19,583 nucleotides of DNA. Source: Paracoccaceae bacterium (lineage in GTDB: Bacteria > Pseudomonadota > Alphaproteobacteria > Rhodobacterales > Rhodobacteraceae). Numbering within the stretch: position 1 is the first letter of the stretch; every line of letters starts with the position of its first letter. A program made the position numbers and the translations under genes. The notes beneath the pieces are model-generated. The model ran no database searches and was not told where the DNA came from. It saw nothing but the letters and a program-made list of their open reading frames with translations. Shown one piece after another: positions 1-7,782 of the stretch. The stretch spans positions 12,910 to 32,492 of the forward strand of contig NYTF01000072.1 of the NCBI GenBank assembly GCA_002683355.1. Reading direction: 5' to 3'.

Positions 1-83
1 AAGGGAATCAGGCGGTCTGGAGGTACGTCTTTCTCATTATAAGATTCATAGGGATTAATAAGTTTTTCAAACCATTGGAACAT
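1..83 (-). CDS. Probable ABC transporter, ATP-binding/permease type, N-terminal fragment
   Basis: This is the first 27 codons of a gene that leaves the window at its left edge on the minus strand. Reading from the ATG at 83-81, the protein begins MFQWFEKLINPYE and stays open to base 1. That opening resembles the N-terminus of fused permease-ATPase ABC exporters in Rhodobacterales, which start with a Phe/Trp-rich segment before the first membrane helix. In that group such genes commonly follow the CoA-Nudix and CCA-adding genes, as here. A purine-rich GAGAAG lies about 10 bases upstream of the ATG as a possible ribosome site. The 111 bases between it and the CCA gene hold no other gene I can see. 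No ATPase motif is visible, so the family call rests on a short N-terminus and on gene order. Confidence 0.5.
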   Translation of the reverse strand, partial: MFQWFEKLINPYESYNEKDVPPDRLIP

Positions 84-194
84 GAGTTATTTTCTTCTCA
101 AACTTTGCTATTAATGTTTTCGGTATCAATTAAATGATCAACTTAAAGCCTATATTTTTTTAAAAATGTGATCAATGGAACTGTATATTTTGTA

Positions 195-1358
195 TTACGC
201 TTCTGCGAGGAGATCTTTCTTACTTAGTGTGAAATTTGATTTTATCCATCGATCTTCGAGAGAGCGTAATGCTTCACCAAGTTTTTTACCACGAATTTCT
301 GGCATGAGATCTTTTGCTGTTATTGGAAACTTTTTTGTTGCGAGAGAGTTGATTTGGTTTAATAGATTTTTGCTTAAAATAATATTGTGTTTAAAGTTTT
401 GCAGAATTGAGTAAATTTTACCATTCTCGACACCATTATAATATGAAAATTCAAGTACATGTATCTGATTTTCAATAGCACTTTTAGTTTGTTTCAAAAA
501 TTTAAATTCGCACCTGGTTAATTTTAAGCTTTCTTCCTCTTGAGTTACCTGAAGGCTTAAGAGCCGCCCTAACCAATTTATATTGATTTTGAATTTTTCC
601 TCAGTTTTGAGATAGGCTTCTAAACTATCGATAGAAACGTTTTGAAACAGCTCATTTAAAACGCCAGTTTCATTCATCTTAATTATTACTTCCAACGGAT
701 TGGGTGCTGAAAGTATTTTACGTAGTTCGCTTGTAATACGTTCTTTTGATAGGGCCGCCAATTTACTTTTATGATTGTGACAAGCTTCGAGAGCGATAGA
801 ATCAATTTCTAAATTTTTATTTCCGTAGATTGCTTGGAATCTGAAGAATCTTAAAATTCTGAGGTTATCCTCTTTGATCCGTTCATTTGGATTACCTATG
901 AATTTAATTTTTTGTTTTTTTATATCATCTAATCCATTTAATGGGTCAATTACTTCTCCAACATGGTTACAATATAGCGCATTGATTGTTAAATCCCGTC
1001 GTGATGCATCTAGTAATAACGATTCTGTGAATTCAACTTTTGCGTACCGCCCGTCATGATCAAAGTCTGTTCGAAAAGTCGTAATTTGATAGTTTTTATT
1101 ATCAATAATAAGGGTAATGGTTCCATGGGCTAAGCCAGTGGGAACAAATCTAATATTGTTTTCTTTCGCAATTTTTATTATTTCTTCTGGCTGTGCATCA
1201 GTGGCTAAATCTATATCTGTCACGGGCATTTTTAGAATTGTATTCCTTACACACCCTCCTACGAATAAAACTTGGTAACCGAAACTTTTATATAACTTGG
1301 ATAGCTTTTGTGCCGATGGGTTTCTTAACCATTTAGTTTCTTTAAAATTTAATTTCAT
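195..1358 (-). CDS. cca: CCA-adding enzyme / CCA tRNA nucleotidyltransferase
   Basis: Adds or repairs the 3'-terminal CCA of tRNAs in the cytoplasm using CTP and ATP. The protein is 387 residues, class II poly(A) polymerase/CCA family. Visible motifs are the nucleotide-binding GGCVRN loop (34-39), the catalytic metal-binding DID (Asp48, Asp50), RRDLTINAL (120-128, the substrate-positioning helix) and the EDNLRILRFFRF segment near 163-174 that begins the RNA-binding region. The C-terminal third is helical and less conserved, as usual. The ATG at 1358 overlaps the stop of the upstream Nudix gene in an ATGA arrangement (1355-1358), so the two genes are probably translationally coupled and co-transcribed. 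The CCA- versus A-adding specificity cannot be decided by eye, but a single such gene in a low-GC alphaproteobacterium would normally add all three bases. Confidence 0.93.
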   Translation of the reverse strand: MKLNFKETKWLRNPSAQKLSKLYKSFGYQVLFVGGCVRNTILKMPVTDIDLATDAQPEEIIKIAKENNIRFVPTGLAHGTITLIIDNKNYQITTFRTDFDHDGRYAKVEFTESLLLDASRRDLTINALYCNHVGEVIDPLNGLDDIKKQKIKFIGNPNERIKEDNLRILRFFRFQAIYGNKNLEIDSIALEACHNHKSKLAALSKERITSELRKILSAPNPLEVIIKMNETGVLNELFQNVSIDSLEAYLKTEEKFKININWLGRLLSLQVTQEEESLKLTRCEFKFLKQTKSAIENQIHVLEFSYYNGVENGKIYSILQNFKHNIILSKNLLNQINSLATKKFPITAKDLMPEIRGKKLGEALRSLEDRWIKSNFTLSKKDLLAEA

Positions 1359-1942
1359 CTTAAATCAGCTAAACCCTTCAAAATCCGCGCTGTCGCGCCC
1401 CAAATATAATATGGGCCATAAGGGATATTATAAAAATATCTTTTATTGTTGTTCCAAGTCACTGTTTCAATTCTGTAATTACTTTTATCCATTAAGTAGG
1501 ATAATGGCACTTCAAATATTTCAGCAACTTCTGCAATTTGTATCTTCATAGAGATGGTGTCTTTAACTCTGGCCACGAAGGGTGATATTTGAAATCCAGT
1601 TATTGTGTTGTGTGTCGCTATTTGGGCTAATATTTTGATGTCTGACGAACACACTCCTATTTCTTCATATGCCTCGCGCAGCGCTGCTGCTTCTGCAGAT
1701 GAATCGGTTTTTTCTAACTTGCCCCCGGGAAATGCAATTTGGCCAGGATGTTGTTTCAGATTATCCGACCTTTTGGTTAAAATAACTTTGAAGCAATTTT
1801 TTCTTTTTATAATTGGAATTAATACAGCAGCTTTGATAAGATCATTTTTGGATTTGCTTTTGAAAGGCATCAGATCATTGTCTGATGTCGCGTTGAAATT
1901 TTGTGTTTCAAGTAAGTTCATTAAATTCTGGAGCTCAGACAT
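1355..1942 (-). CDS. Nudix hydrolase, coenzyme A pyrophosphatase type
   Basis: Predicted to hydrolyse CoA or acyl-CoA to 3',5'-ADP and (acyl)phosphopantetheine, as known for the NudL/PCD1-like subfamily. The protein is 195 residues from the ATG at 1942. The subfamily signature is visible: VILTKRS, then LKQHPGQIAFPGGK (62-75) directly before the Nudix box, whose catalytic end reads REAYEEIG (Arg89, Glu90, Glu93, Glu94). A longer reading from a TTG at 1957 is open, but the ATG at 1942 has an AGAG element just upstream and overlaps the Hsp33 stop by only 8 bases, so I prefer it. The gene sits between hslO and cca on the same strand with overlaps at both ends, indicating one transcript. Substrate is inferred from the subfamily motif only. 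Confidence 0.88.
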   Translation of the reverse strand: MSELQNLMNLLETQNFNATSDNDLMPFKSKSKNDLIKAAVLIPIIKRKNCFKVILTKRSDNLKQHPGQIAFPGGKLEKTDSSAEAAALREAYEEIGVCSSDIKILAQIATHNTITGFQISPFVARVKDTISMKIQIAEVAEIFEVPLSYLMDKSNYRIETVTWNNNKRYFYNIPYGPYYIWGATARILKGLADLR

Positions 1943-2927
1943 TTTTCTCTGCTTCAAATCCCAACTTGGTTGGATCCATTATATAGTGTGCGCCACAAAA
2001 CTGACAATCTGCTGTAACATCTCCATCGGCTGTAGTCATTGTTTCGATATCTTTTGATGAGTACATTGACATTGTATTTCGAACTTTATCTGCGCTACAG
2101 GTACATCCAAATTTAATTGATTGAGCTTCAAAAACCCTTGGATTTTCTTCATGAAATAATCTATTTAATAATTGGATTTTACTTATATGTGGGCCCATAA
2201 GCTCAAGCTCTTCAACTGTATCTATGTGAAAATTTACTCGATTCCAGTTTTCACTCTCTTGCCCTTGTAAAAGATCAGCAGATGCCAGTAATTGATTTGT
2301 AGACCCTTCCTTTTTTACGACCCCACGCTCTGTTTTTTTTGGCATTTTTTGGATTATCAGTCCGGCAGCCTGCCATGAGATTTTTTTGTTTTTAGTTTGC
2401 GATTTTCCTATTGTTAATGCAAATCGGGTCGCTAGCTGTTCGGATTGAGCAAAATAGGTTTCTGCACACTTGTGCAATGATCCACCAGTTAGGGGCGTGA
2501 TCCCTTGGTATGGTTCTGTGTTTGGGCCTTGGTCGATTAAAACAGCAAAATACCCCTTACCAAGTTGTTCAAAAGGATTTTTTTCTCCAATATTTAGGTT
2601 GGGCTCATTAAAACTAGCAAAGGCTCTAATCGTCCCTAGCTCACCATTTTTGCTCGGAGCAAAATAATCAGTAGCAATTAGTTTGATAGGCCCATTACCT
2701 CTTATTTGTAATGATAGTTTCCATTTTAAATTAATAGTCTGACCAATAAGTGCAGTTATTACTGTTGCTTCAGCCACTAGGGCTTCTACTAATGGTGGAT
2801 ATGAGTGTTGTGATAAAATGTCATTCAATGTCTTGTCTAGTCTTGTTAACCGACCACGAATATCAGATAGATCTAGCTGGAAGGGTAAGATTTTATCTTC
2901 AGAAGTAGGTTTTACTGCTTCGCTCAT
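1935..2927 (-). CDS. hslO: Hsp33 redox-regulated chaperone
   Basis: A cytoplasmic holdase chaperone activated by oxidation: reduced Hsp33 holds zinc through four cysteines, and oxidative unfolding exposes its client-binding surface. The protein is 330 residues, slightly longer than the usual 290-300 because of an N-terminal extension of about 15 residues. The C-terminal switch is intact: GCTCS carries Cys275 and Cys277, and CQFCG carries Cys308 and Cys311, giving the family's CxC...CxxC pattern. The body contains the expected GxGP-like segment (IRGNGPIKLIATD) and the TPLTGGSLH and YFAQSEQLATRFAL regions. The ATG at 2927 has an AGGA ribosome site 7 bases upstream. It heads a minus-strand group with the CoA-Nudix and CCA genes and diverges from another Nudix gene across 76 bases. 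Confidence 0.96.
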   Translation of the reverse strand: MSEAVKPTSEDKILPFQLDLSDIRGRLTRLDKTLNDILSQHSYPPLVEALVAEATVITALIGQTINLKWKLSLQIRGNGPIKLIATDYFAPSKNGELGTIRAFASFNEPNLNIGEKNPFEQLGKGYFAVLIDQGPNTEPYQGITPLTGGSLHKCAETYFAQSEQLATRFALTIGKSQTKNKKISWQAAGLIIQKMPKKTERGVVKKEGSTNQLLASADLLQGQESENWNRVNFHIDTVEELELMGPHISKIQLLNRLFHEENPRVFEAQSIKFGCTCSADKVRNTMSMYSSKDIETMTTADGDVTADCQFCGAHYIMDPTKLGFEAEKNV

Positions 2928-3003
2928 TTAATTTTCCTAAATAGTTTTAATTCGGCATAAAGTAGTTAATACTTAGTCGCAATGATATGTACAAAAGGTT
3001 TTT

Positions 3004-3465
3004 ATGATAAGACGATTTGACGAGTTTCCCTGTAAGGACAAGCGTTATGTGACGCGACATGGTGTTTATGCAATAATTAAAAAAGAAAGAAAATTGCTTA
3101 TTACTTTTCAGGGTGACCCTCATAATGAGCACCAATTACCTGGAGGGGGTGTTGATGTTGGTGAGAGCCATTTACAGACTTTGCATCGTGAGGCTCTTGA
3201 AGAAACAGGTTGGATTATTTCGCCTAAGCGGCGTTTAGGAGCCTTTCAACGTTTTACATATATGCCAGAGTATAATTTATGGGCTAGAAAAGTATGTCAT
3301 ATTTATTTTTGTAAGGCGGTTATGAGCAAAACAAAACCATTACATGATGATCATTCTCCTTTGTGGATTAACCCACAATCTGCCTTAAACATGCTTTATA
3401 ATTCGGGCGATAAGCATTTTGTAGCTTTAGCCATCAATTTGGGATATTTTAAAGATATTAAATAA
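3004..3465 (+). CDS. Nudix hydrolase, substrate unknown
   Basis: A 153-residue single-domain Nudix protein. The Nudix box is complete and fits GX5EX7REUXEEXGU exactly at residues 48-70: Gly48, Glu54, Arg62-Glu63, Glu66-Glu67, Gly69 and Trp70. Such proteins hydrolyse a nucleoside diphosphate linked to another moiety; nothing outside the box lets me name the substrate. The N-terminal KDKRYVTRHGVYAII segment and C-terminal HFVALAINLG segment recall small 'Nudix family' proteins common in Alphaproteobacteria. The ATG at 3004 is preceded by AAAGG at suitable spacing. It diverges from hslO and reads toward argG, from which it is separated by 90 bases containing a T-run, so it may be transcribed alone. 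It shows no close similarity to the other Nudix protein here beyond the shared box. Confidence 0.85.
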   Translation: MIRRFDEFPCKDKRYVTRHGVYAIIKKERKLLITFQGDPHNEHQLPGGGVDVGESHLQTLHREALEETGWIISPKRRLGAFQRFTYMPEYNLWARKVCHIYFCKAVMSKTKPLHDDHSPLWINPQSALNMLYNSGDKHFVALAINLGYFKDIK

Positions 3466-3488
3466 TTCAAAAAAAGTGTGTTACCCTC

Positions 3489-3521
3489 AAACCCTTGTTC
3501 TTGGTTTTTTTTTTGGATAAT
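3489..3521 (+). promoter_or_regulatory. Possible weak terminator overlapping a candidate argG promoter
   Basis: Two readings of the same bases are possible. AAACC (3489-3493) can pair with GGTTT (3503-3507) and is followed by a run of ten T (3505-3514), a short-stemmed terminator-like element for the upstream Nudix gene. Alternatively TTGTTC (3495-3500) and GATAAT (3516-3521), 15 bases apart, could be a -35/-10 pair for argG. The stem is only five base pairs and the promoter spacing is short, so both calls are weak. Confidence 0.25.
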
Positions 3522-3555
3522 GGATCATCTATAGAAATCAATAAGGGTAAATAAA

Positions 3556-4782
3556 ATGTTATCACCTAAAAAAGTGGTTTTAGCTTATTCAGGAGGTCTT
3601 GATACTTCAATCATTCTTAAATGGTTGGAAATAGAATACGGATGTGAAGTGATAACATTTACGGCAGATCTTGGCCAAGGAGAAGAGTTGGAGCCTGCAA
3701 GGGAAAAAGCTATTCTTCTTGGTGTAAAACCAGAAAATATTTTTGTAGAAGATTTGCGTGAAGAATTTGTACGAGATTTTGTATTTCCAATGTTTCGGGC
3801 AAACACTGTCTATGAGGGTTTGTATTTATTAGGAACTTCGATAGCCAGGCCATTGATTTCCAAGCGTCTAGTTGAAATAGCTCAAGAAAAAGGGGCTGAT
3901 GCAATTAGTCATGGCGCAACTGGTAAGGGTAATGATCAAGTAAGATTTGAATTGAGCGCTTATTCTCTGAACCCAGACATAAAAGTCGTTGCACCGTGGA
4001 GGGAATGGGATTTATCAAGTAGAACAAAACTAATTGCGTTTGCTGAAAAACATCAGATACCAATTTCAAAGGATAAACGTGGGGAAGCACCATTCAGCGT
4101 AGATGCAAATTTATTGCATACATCTTCAGAAGGTAAGGTTCTTGAAGATCCAGCTGAAGAGGCACCTGATTATGTTTATCAACGTACTATTGATCCGATA
4201 AATGCTCCAGATAAGCCTGAATATATTGAAATTGGATTTGAAAAAGGTGATGCAATTTCTTTCAATTCAAAAATATATTCTCCTGCCAATATTCTTGAAA
4301 AACTAAATGCCGTTGGCTGTAAGCACGGTGTTGGTCGTTTGGATTTAGTTGAAGGTAGATTTGTTGGCATGAAATCACGCGGCATTTATGAAACTCCTGG
4401 TGGAACAATTTTGCTTGAAGCCCACAAAGGTATTGAGAGTATAACTCTTGATCGTGGTGCGGCACATTTAAAAGACGAATTGATGCCAAAATACGCGGAA
4501 CTTATTTATAATGGGTTTTGGTACAGTCCTGAAAGAGAGATGCTTCAGTCATTAATCGATAAAAGTCAGGAACATGTAAATGGTTTTGTTAGATTGAAGC
4601 TCTATAAAGGTTCTGTATCCACGGTTGGACGCTGGTCTAAAGATAGCTTATATTCAGAGCAACATGTTACATTTGAAGATGATGAGGGGGCTTATGACCA
4701 AAAAGATGCAGGGGGTTTTATAAAAATAAATGCTCTTCGGCTGCGTCTTTTGGCTATGAGATCAAGAAAAAATAGGAATTAA
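3556..4782 (+). CDS. argG: Argininosuccinate synthase
   Basis: Joins citrulline and aspartate with ATP to give argininosuccinate, the penultimate step of arginine synthesis, in the cytoplasm. The protein has 408 residues, the standard length for the family. The ATP-pyrophosphatase P-loop AYSGGLDTS lies at residues 10-18. Further family signatures are visible: [15 protein letters not shown] (citrulline/aspartate site), [23 protein letters not shown], and [18 protein letters not shown] followed by YETPGGTIL near the middle-to-C-terminal tetramerisation region. The ATG at 3556 has AAGGG 8 bases upstream. Flanking gaps of 90 and 72 bases suggest its own promoter. Nothing is truncated or altered, and no other arginine-pathway gene lies in the window. 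Confidence 0.98.
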   Translation: MLSPKKVVLAYSGGLDTSIILKWLEIEYGCEVITFTADLGQGEELEPAREKAILLGVKPENIFVEDLREEFVRDFVFPMFRANTVYEGLYLLGTSIARPLISKRLVEIAQEKGADAISHGATGKGNDQVRFELSAYSLNPDIKVVAPWREWDLSSRTKLIAFAEKHQIPISKDKRGEAPFSVDANLLHTSSEGKVLEDPAEEAPDYVYQRTIDPINAPDKPEYIEIGFEKGDAISFNSKIYSPANILEKLNAVGCKHGVGRLDLVEGRFVGMKSRGIYETPGGTILLEAHKGIESITLDRGAAHLKDELMPKYAELIYNGFWYSPEREMLQSLIDKSQEHVNGFVRLKLYKGSVSTVGRWSKDSLYSEQHVTFEDDEGAYDQKDAGGFIKINALRLRLLAMRSRKNRN

Positions 4783-4854
4783 CCGATTAATAGTTCTATC
4801 ATTTTTTTAATATTCTTTTAGGTTAACATTAGATTATCCTTTAAGAGGTTACTT

Positions 4855-5817
4855 ATGCCTAGAAAAATTAATTATACTCCAAATCCTGAACAAATGAAGT
4901 TATGGCCTGAGATATCTGGAAACAAAATAAATGGTCTTAATGAGCTTAAATTTAGAAGACCAGAATATGTTTATTGGCGTGATCCAAAAGAGATAACATT
5001 TGGAGAGTTGCAAAAATGGTTTTACAAACAAAATATAGATCCAAAATTACAGGATGGTCGAAATGACCGAATTATCGAAGAAGCAGTGTCGATAGCTGAA
5101 ATTTCTGATACCTTAACTATTAAAACTGAGAATGAATGGTCTGAAGCAATAAAATTAAAATCGGCAGAATTGGGTGTTGATGCTGTTGGAATTACAAGCT
5201 TGGAAATGAATAGAACCTATGAAGGTGTATCTGTGCCGTATAATACAATAATAGTTCTAGGTTTGGCTATGGACTATAATGAAATGTCGGCAGCACCAGA
5301 AGTTTCAGCGGGAGCACACGTGGTTAAAGAATATACCAGGGGTATGAAAGCTTCAAAAAGATTAGCTAGCTGGTTAAGATTTCATGGCCATGATGCAGAG
5401 CCTGAACACGGACCATTTGCGGGTAAACTACCTCTTATCCCCTCGGCTATTGCAGCTGGATTGGGTGAGCTAGGTAAGCATGGATCAGTAATAAACAAAA
5501 AAATGGGCTCTTGTTTCCGTCTTGCTGCCGTATTGACAAATATGAGATTAAAACATGATAAACCAGATATATTTGGTGCAGATGATTTTTGTACGAATTG
5601 TCAGATTTGTTCAAAATTTTGTCCTCCTGATGCGATTTTACATGAGAAAAAGAACGTTAGAGGTGAAAAAAAATGGTATGTAGATTTTGATAAATGTTTG
5701 CCCTTTTTTAATGAAACAGCAGGATGCGGCATTTGCGTAACTGTTTGTCCATTCTCAAGACCAGAAGTGAGGCCCAATTTAATGGCCAAGTTAAATCGTA
5801 AGCGACTCATATCGTAA
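4855..5817 (+). CDS. Reductive dehalogenase/QueG-superfamily corrinoid Fe-S protein, short soluble form
   Basis: A 320-residue protein of the corrinoid-dependent reductase superfamily that includes reductive dehalogenases (RdhA) and epoxyqueuosine reductase. Two cluster motifs typical of 2[4Fe-4S] ferredoxin domains are complete: Cys246, 249, 252, 256 followed by Pro, and Cys281, 291, 294, 298 followed by Pro. Upstream, IAAGLGELGKHGSVIN (199-214) and GSCFRLAAVLTNMRL (218-232) match the RdhA pattern of an AGLGELGR-type loop, an Arg-Leu strand and 'vlTdlpL', more closely than QueG. A YTRG-ASKRLASWLR helix and GHDA (160-181) precede them, as in RdhA. There is no Tat signal, no membrane segment and no C-terminal flavin reductase domain. 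The first 95 residues are not a domain I recognise. The ATG has AAGAGG 6 bases upstream. Whether it dehalogenates anything is unknown; a QueG-like or other reductase role is possible. Confidence 0.75.
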   Translation: MPRKINYTPNPEQMKLWPEISGNKINGLNELKFRRPEYVYWRDPKEITFGELQKWFYKQNIDPKLQDGRNDRIIEEAVSIAEISDTLTIKTENEWSEAIKLKSAELGVDAVGITSLEMNRTYEGVSVPYNTIIVLGLAMDYNEMSAAPEVSAGAHVVKEYTRGMKASKRLASWLRFHGHDAEPEHGPFAGKLPLIPSAIAAGLGELGKHGSVINKKMGSCFRLAAVLTNMRLKHDKPDIFGADDFCTNCQICSKFCPPDAILHEKKNVRGEKKWYVDFDKCLPFFNETAGCGICVTVCPFSRPEVRPNLMAKLNRKRLIS

Positions 5818-5871
5818 TTTTCATTTAGTTTAGGTATTGCAACTAATAAAAAGGTTTGCTTCTCTGAAATT

Positions 5872-6687
5872 ATGAATAATAAAATTGATAAATTGATTAC
5901 TTTCCATGATATGATGGATCCCAATCGGGCAGCAGCTTTACATGCCACACTTTCCTTATCTGGCCCACCGCCGATGAAAGGTAGCTCATTGGAACCTTTT
6001 TGGCATCAAATATACTTTTGGGACTATCAACCACCAAAAAATTTAGGTAGAGACGGACACCCAAAACTTGGAAATTTTATACCAGACCTAGGACTACCCC
6101 GAAGAATGTGGGCAGGGGGTAAGGTACATTTTATGCATGAAATAGTTTTAGGTATAGAAGCGAAAAAGATTTCTACAATAAAAAATGTCGAAAAAAAGAT
6201 TGGTAAAACTGGACCCCTTGCATTTGTAACAGAACAAATTGATATTATACAAAACGAGAAACTTTGTATCCAAGAATACAAAAAGTTGGTGTATCGACAG
6301 GAATTTCAGAAAGATACTCAGAGTCTTGAATATCCAATAACGCATGAAGTAGCTGACGATGAAAAACAGCTTTCATTTACATCAACCGATTTGTATCGGT
6401 ACTCTGGCTTAACATTCAATGGCCATCGAATTCATTATGATAGAAAATACAGTCAAGATATTGAAGGTTATCCAGGATTAGTTGTGCATGGGCCATTATT
6501 GGCACAATGCTTAATTAATTTTGCAAAAGAAATTTTAGGATCCATAAAAAAGTTTGAATTTAGAGGGGAAAGCCCATTATTTGACTTTGAGGATGCGATT
6601 TTATGTCGAAAATTGACAAAAGATGGTGTTGAGCTTTGGGTAAAAAACTCAAATAATAAATTGTGCATGTCAGCATTAGCTATTTGA
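5872..6687 (+). CDS. HTD2-type hot-dog acyl-CoA hydratase, possibly mesaconyl-C4/itaconyl-CoA hydratase
   Basis: A 271-residue double hot-dog protein of the FAS1-like dehydratase/HTD2 family. These act on enoyl- or hydroxyacyl-thioesters; characterised relatives hydrate mesaconyl-C4-CoA or itaconyl-CoA. The N-terminal half has family features LGRDGHP (58-64) and LPRRMWAGG (75-83). The second half holds the hydratase motif RYSGLTFNGHRIHYD (176-190) with Asn183 and His188 in the expected catalytic places, then EGYPGLVVHGPLLA (198-211). The usual 'PPLWHW(L)YF' segment appears as EPFWHQIYF (41-49). It follows the reductive-dehalogenase-like gene by 54 bases on the same strand and may share its transcript. 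Its 3' end overlaps the convergent FAD oxidoreductase gene by 8 bases. The exact substrate cannot be read from sequence. Confidence 0.82.
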   Translation: MNNKIDKLITFHDMMDPNRAAALHATLSLSGPPPMKGSSLEPFWHQIYFWDYQPPKNLGRDGHPKLGNFIPDLGLPRRMWAGGKVHFMHEIVLGIEAKKISTIKNVEKKIGKTGPLAFVTEQIDIIQNEKLCIQEYKKLVYRQEFQKDTQSLEYPITHEVADDEKQLSFTSTDLYRYSGLTFNGHRIHYDRKYSQDIEGYPGLVVHGPLLAQCLINFAKEILGSIKKFEFRGESPLFDFEDAILCRKLTKDGVELWVKNSNNKLCMSALAI

Positions 6688-7735
6688 TTGAAAGAAGATA
6701 GTTTGGAGTAAACTTTTTTGGAATATGATTTATATTCTCAAGTAAAAAGTCTGCCGTAATTTCTGCTATCTTTGGGGCAAGACCTATTCCGATTTTGAAG
6801 CCGCCATTTGCTATAAAGACATTTTTCTTGTTAGGATGCGGCCCTATTAGTGGAGATCTACCTTTAGCTCTTGGTCTTATTCCTGACCAAACATTAATAA
6901 CATTGGAGTTTGAAAGAGCTGGGCAAATCTTTTTAATCTTTTCTATCATCCTATCTAATTTTTCATCAGTGTTTTCATGCTGCCAAGTTATTTCAGACGT
7001 GGAGCCAATCGCAACACTATTATTTTCCTGAGGAATGATGTGGATTCCATCTACAAATAACTGTGGGTAATTTTTTCGATCTAATGCTAACAAGGCTGCT
7101 TGCCCTTTTACACCGTCACCAATAGATTTTTCTAAATCACCTGATAATTTTTGAAGGCCATAATATCCTGTCGCCCAAACTTCTAAGTTATCGTTTTTAC
7201 TCTCATATTTTGGATCAATTGTTATTTTGGCACCCATCGCTTTTACAGCACTTAACAAAGCATCACATGCCTTTTTGGGGTTTAACTGAGCAGATAATGT
7301 ATCAAAGGAATACAGACCAGTTGGACTTGGGATTTCCCAGTTTTTATCTAACTTGTCCAAGGTTTCCCAACTAGCAAGCCCTTTCCAAAGTGATTTTGCA
7401 TTTGCAGTACGTTCGGCTGACAATTGTATAGCACGCTCGTCTAGCAAAGGAGAGATTCGCCCAAATCTACAATATTGAGCATCCTTTCCACCAATAGATT
7501 TTACCTCATTCCAAAAATTATCTTGTTTTATTAATGATTCAAATTGGAATTGTTTTTTTTCGTTCCAATTATCGGGCGTATGTGGAGCCAATGCCCCTAA
7601 AACCCCACCACTACTACCAAACCCCGGTTTGTTAATTTCAATAATTTCGACTGTTTGACCGCGCTTTAAAATCTCGAAGGCGATAGAAAGACCAAAAATT
7701 CCAGCTCCATATATAGTGATTTCAGGCGTTGCCAT
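6680..7735 (-). CDS. DAO-family FAD-dependent oxidoreductase, candidate separate MnmC oxidase half
   Basis: A 351-residue flavoprotein of the D-amino-acid oxidase/glycine oxidase fold. The FAD-binding start reads IYGAGIFG (8-15) with acidic residues at the end of the second strand (Glu30, Glu33). The C-terminal part has the family WSGIRPRAKGRSPLIG segment and the FAD-binding NGGFKIGIGLAPKIAE segment. The ATG at 7735 lies back to back with mnmD, 47 bases away. In gammaproteobacterial MnmC a DAO-family domain is fused to the MnmD methyltransferase and removes the carboxymethyl group of cmnm5(s2)U34 in tRNA. The divergent pairing suggests this protein supplies that activity as a separate enzyme. 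Glycine/sarcosine oxidase (ThiO-like) or D-amino-acid dehydrogenase activity is an equally open alternative. Family assignment is firm, role is inferred. Confidence 0.82.
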   Translation of the reverse strand: MATPEITIYGAGIFGLSIAFEILKRGQTVEIIEINKPGFGSSGGVLGALAPHTPDNWNEKKQFQFESLIKQDNFWNEVKSIGGKDAQYCRFGRISPLLDERAIQLSAERTANAKSLWKGLASWETLDKLDKNWEIPSPTGLYSFDTLSAQLNPKKACDALLSAVKAMGAKITIDPKYESKNDNLEVWATGYYGLQKLSGDLEKSIGDGVKGQAALLALDRKNYPQLFVDGIHIIPQENNSVAIGSTSEITWQHENTDEKLDRMIEKIKKICPALSNSNVINVWSGIRPRAKGRSPLIGPHPNKKNVFIANGGFKIGIGLAPKIAEITADFLLENINHIPKKFTPNYLLSIK

Positions 7736-7782
7736 TTTTGTTTAGGTCTTTCATTAATAACAGGATTATTTTAGGCATTCTA

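Noticed and set aside
135..174. Two TGATCA copies (135-140 and 169-174) in the gap between the ABC and CCA genes
   Set aside because: A six-base palindrome recurs by chance in AT-rich DNA; flanking bases are not repeated and no matching regulator site is known to me.
1605..2057. A 150-residue open frame on the plus strand opposite the Nudix and hslO genes
   Set aside because: It lies antisense to two well-supported genes, has low-complexity composition and matches no family; it is a shadow frame.
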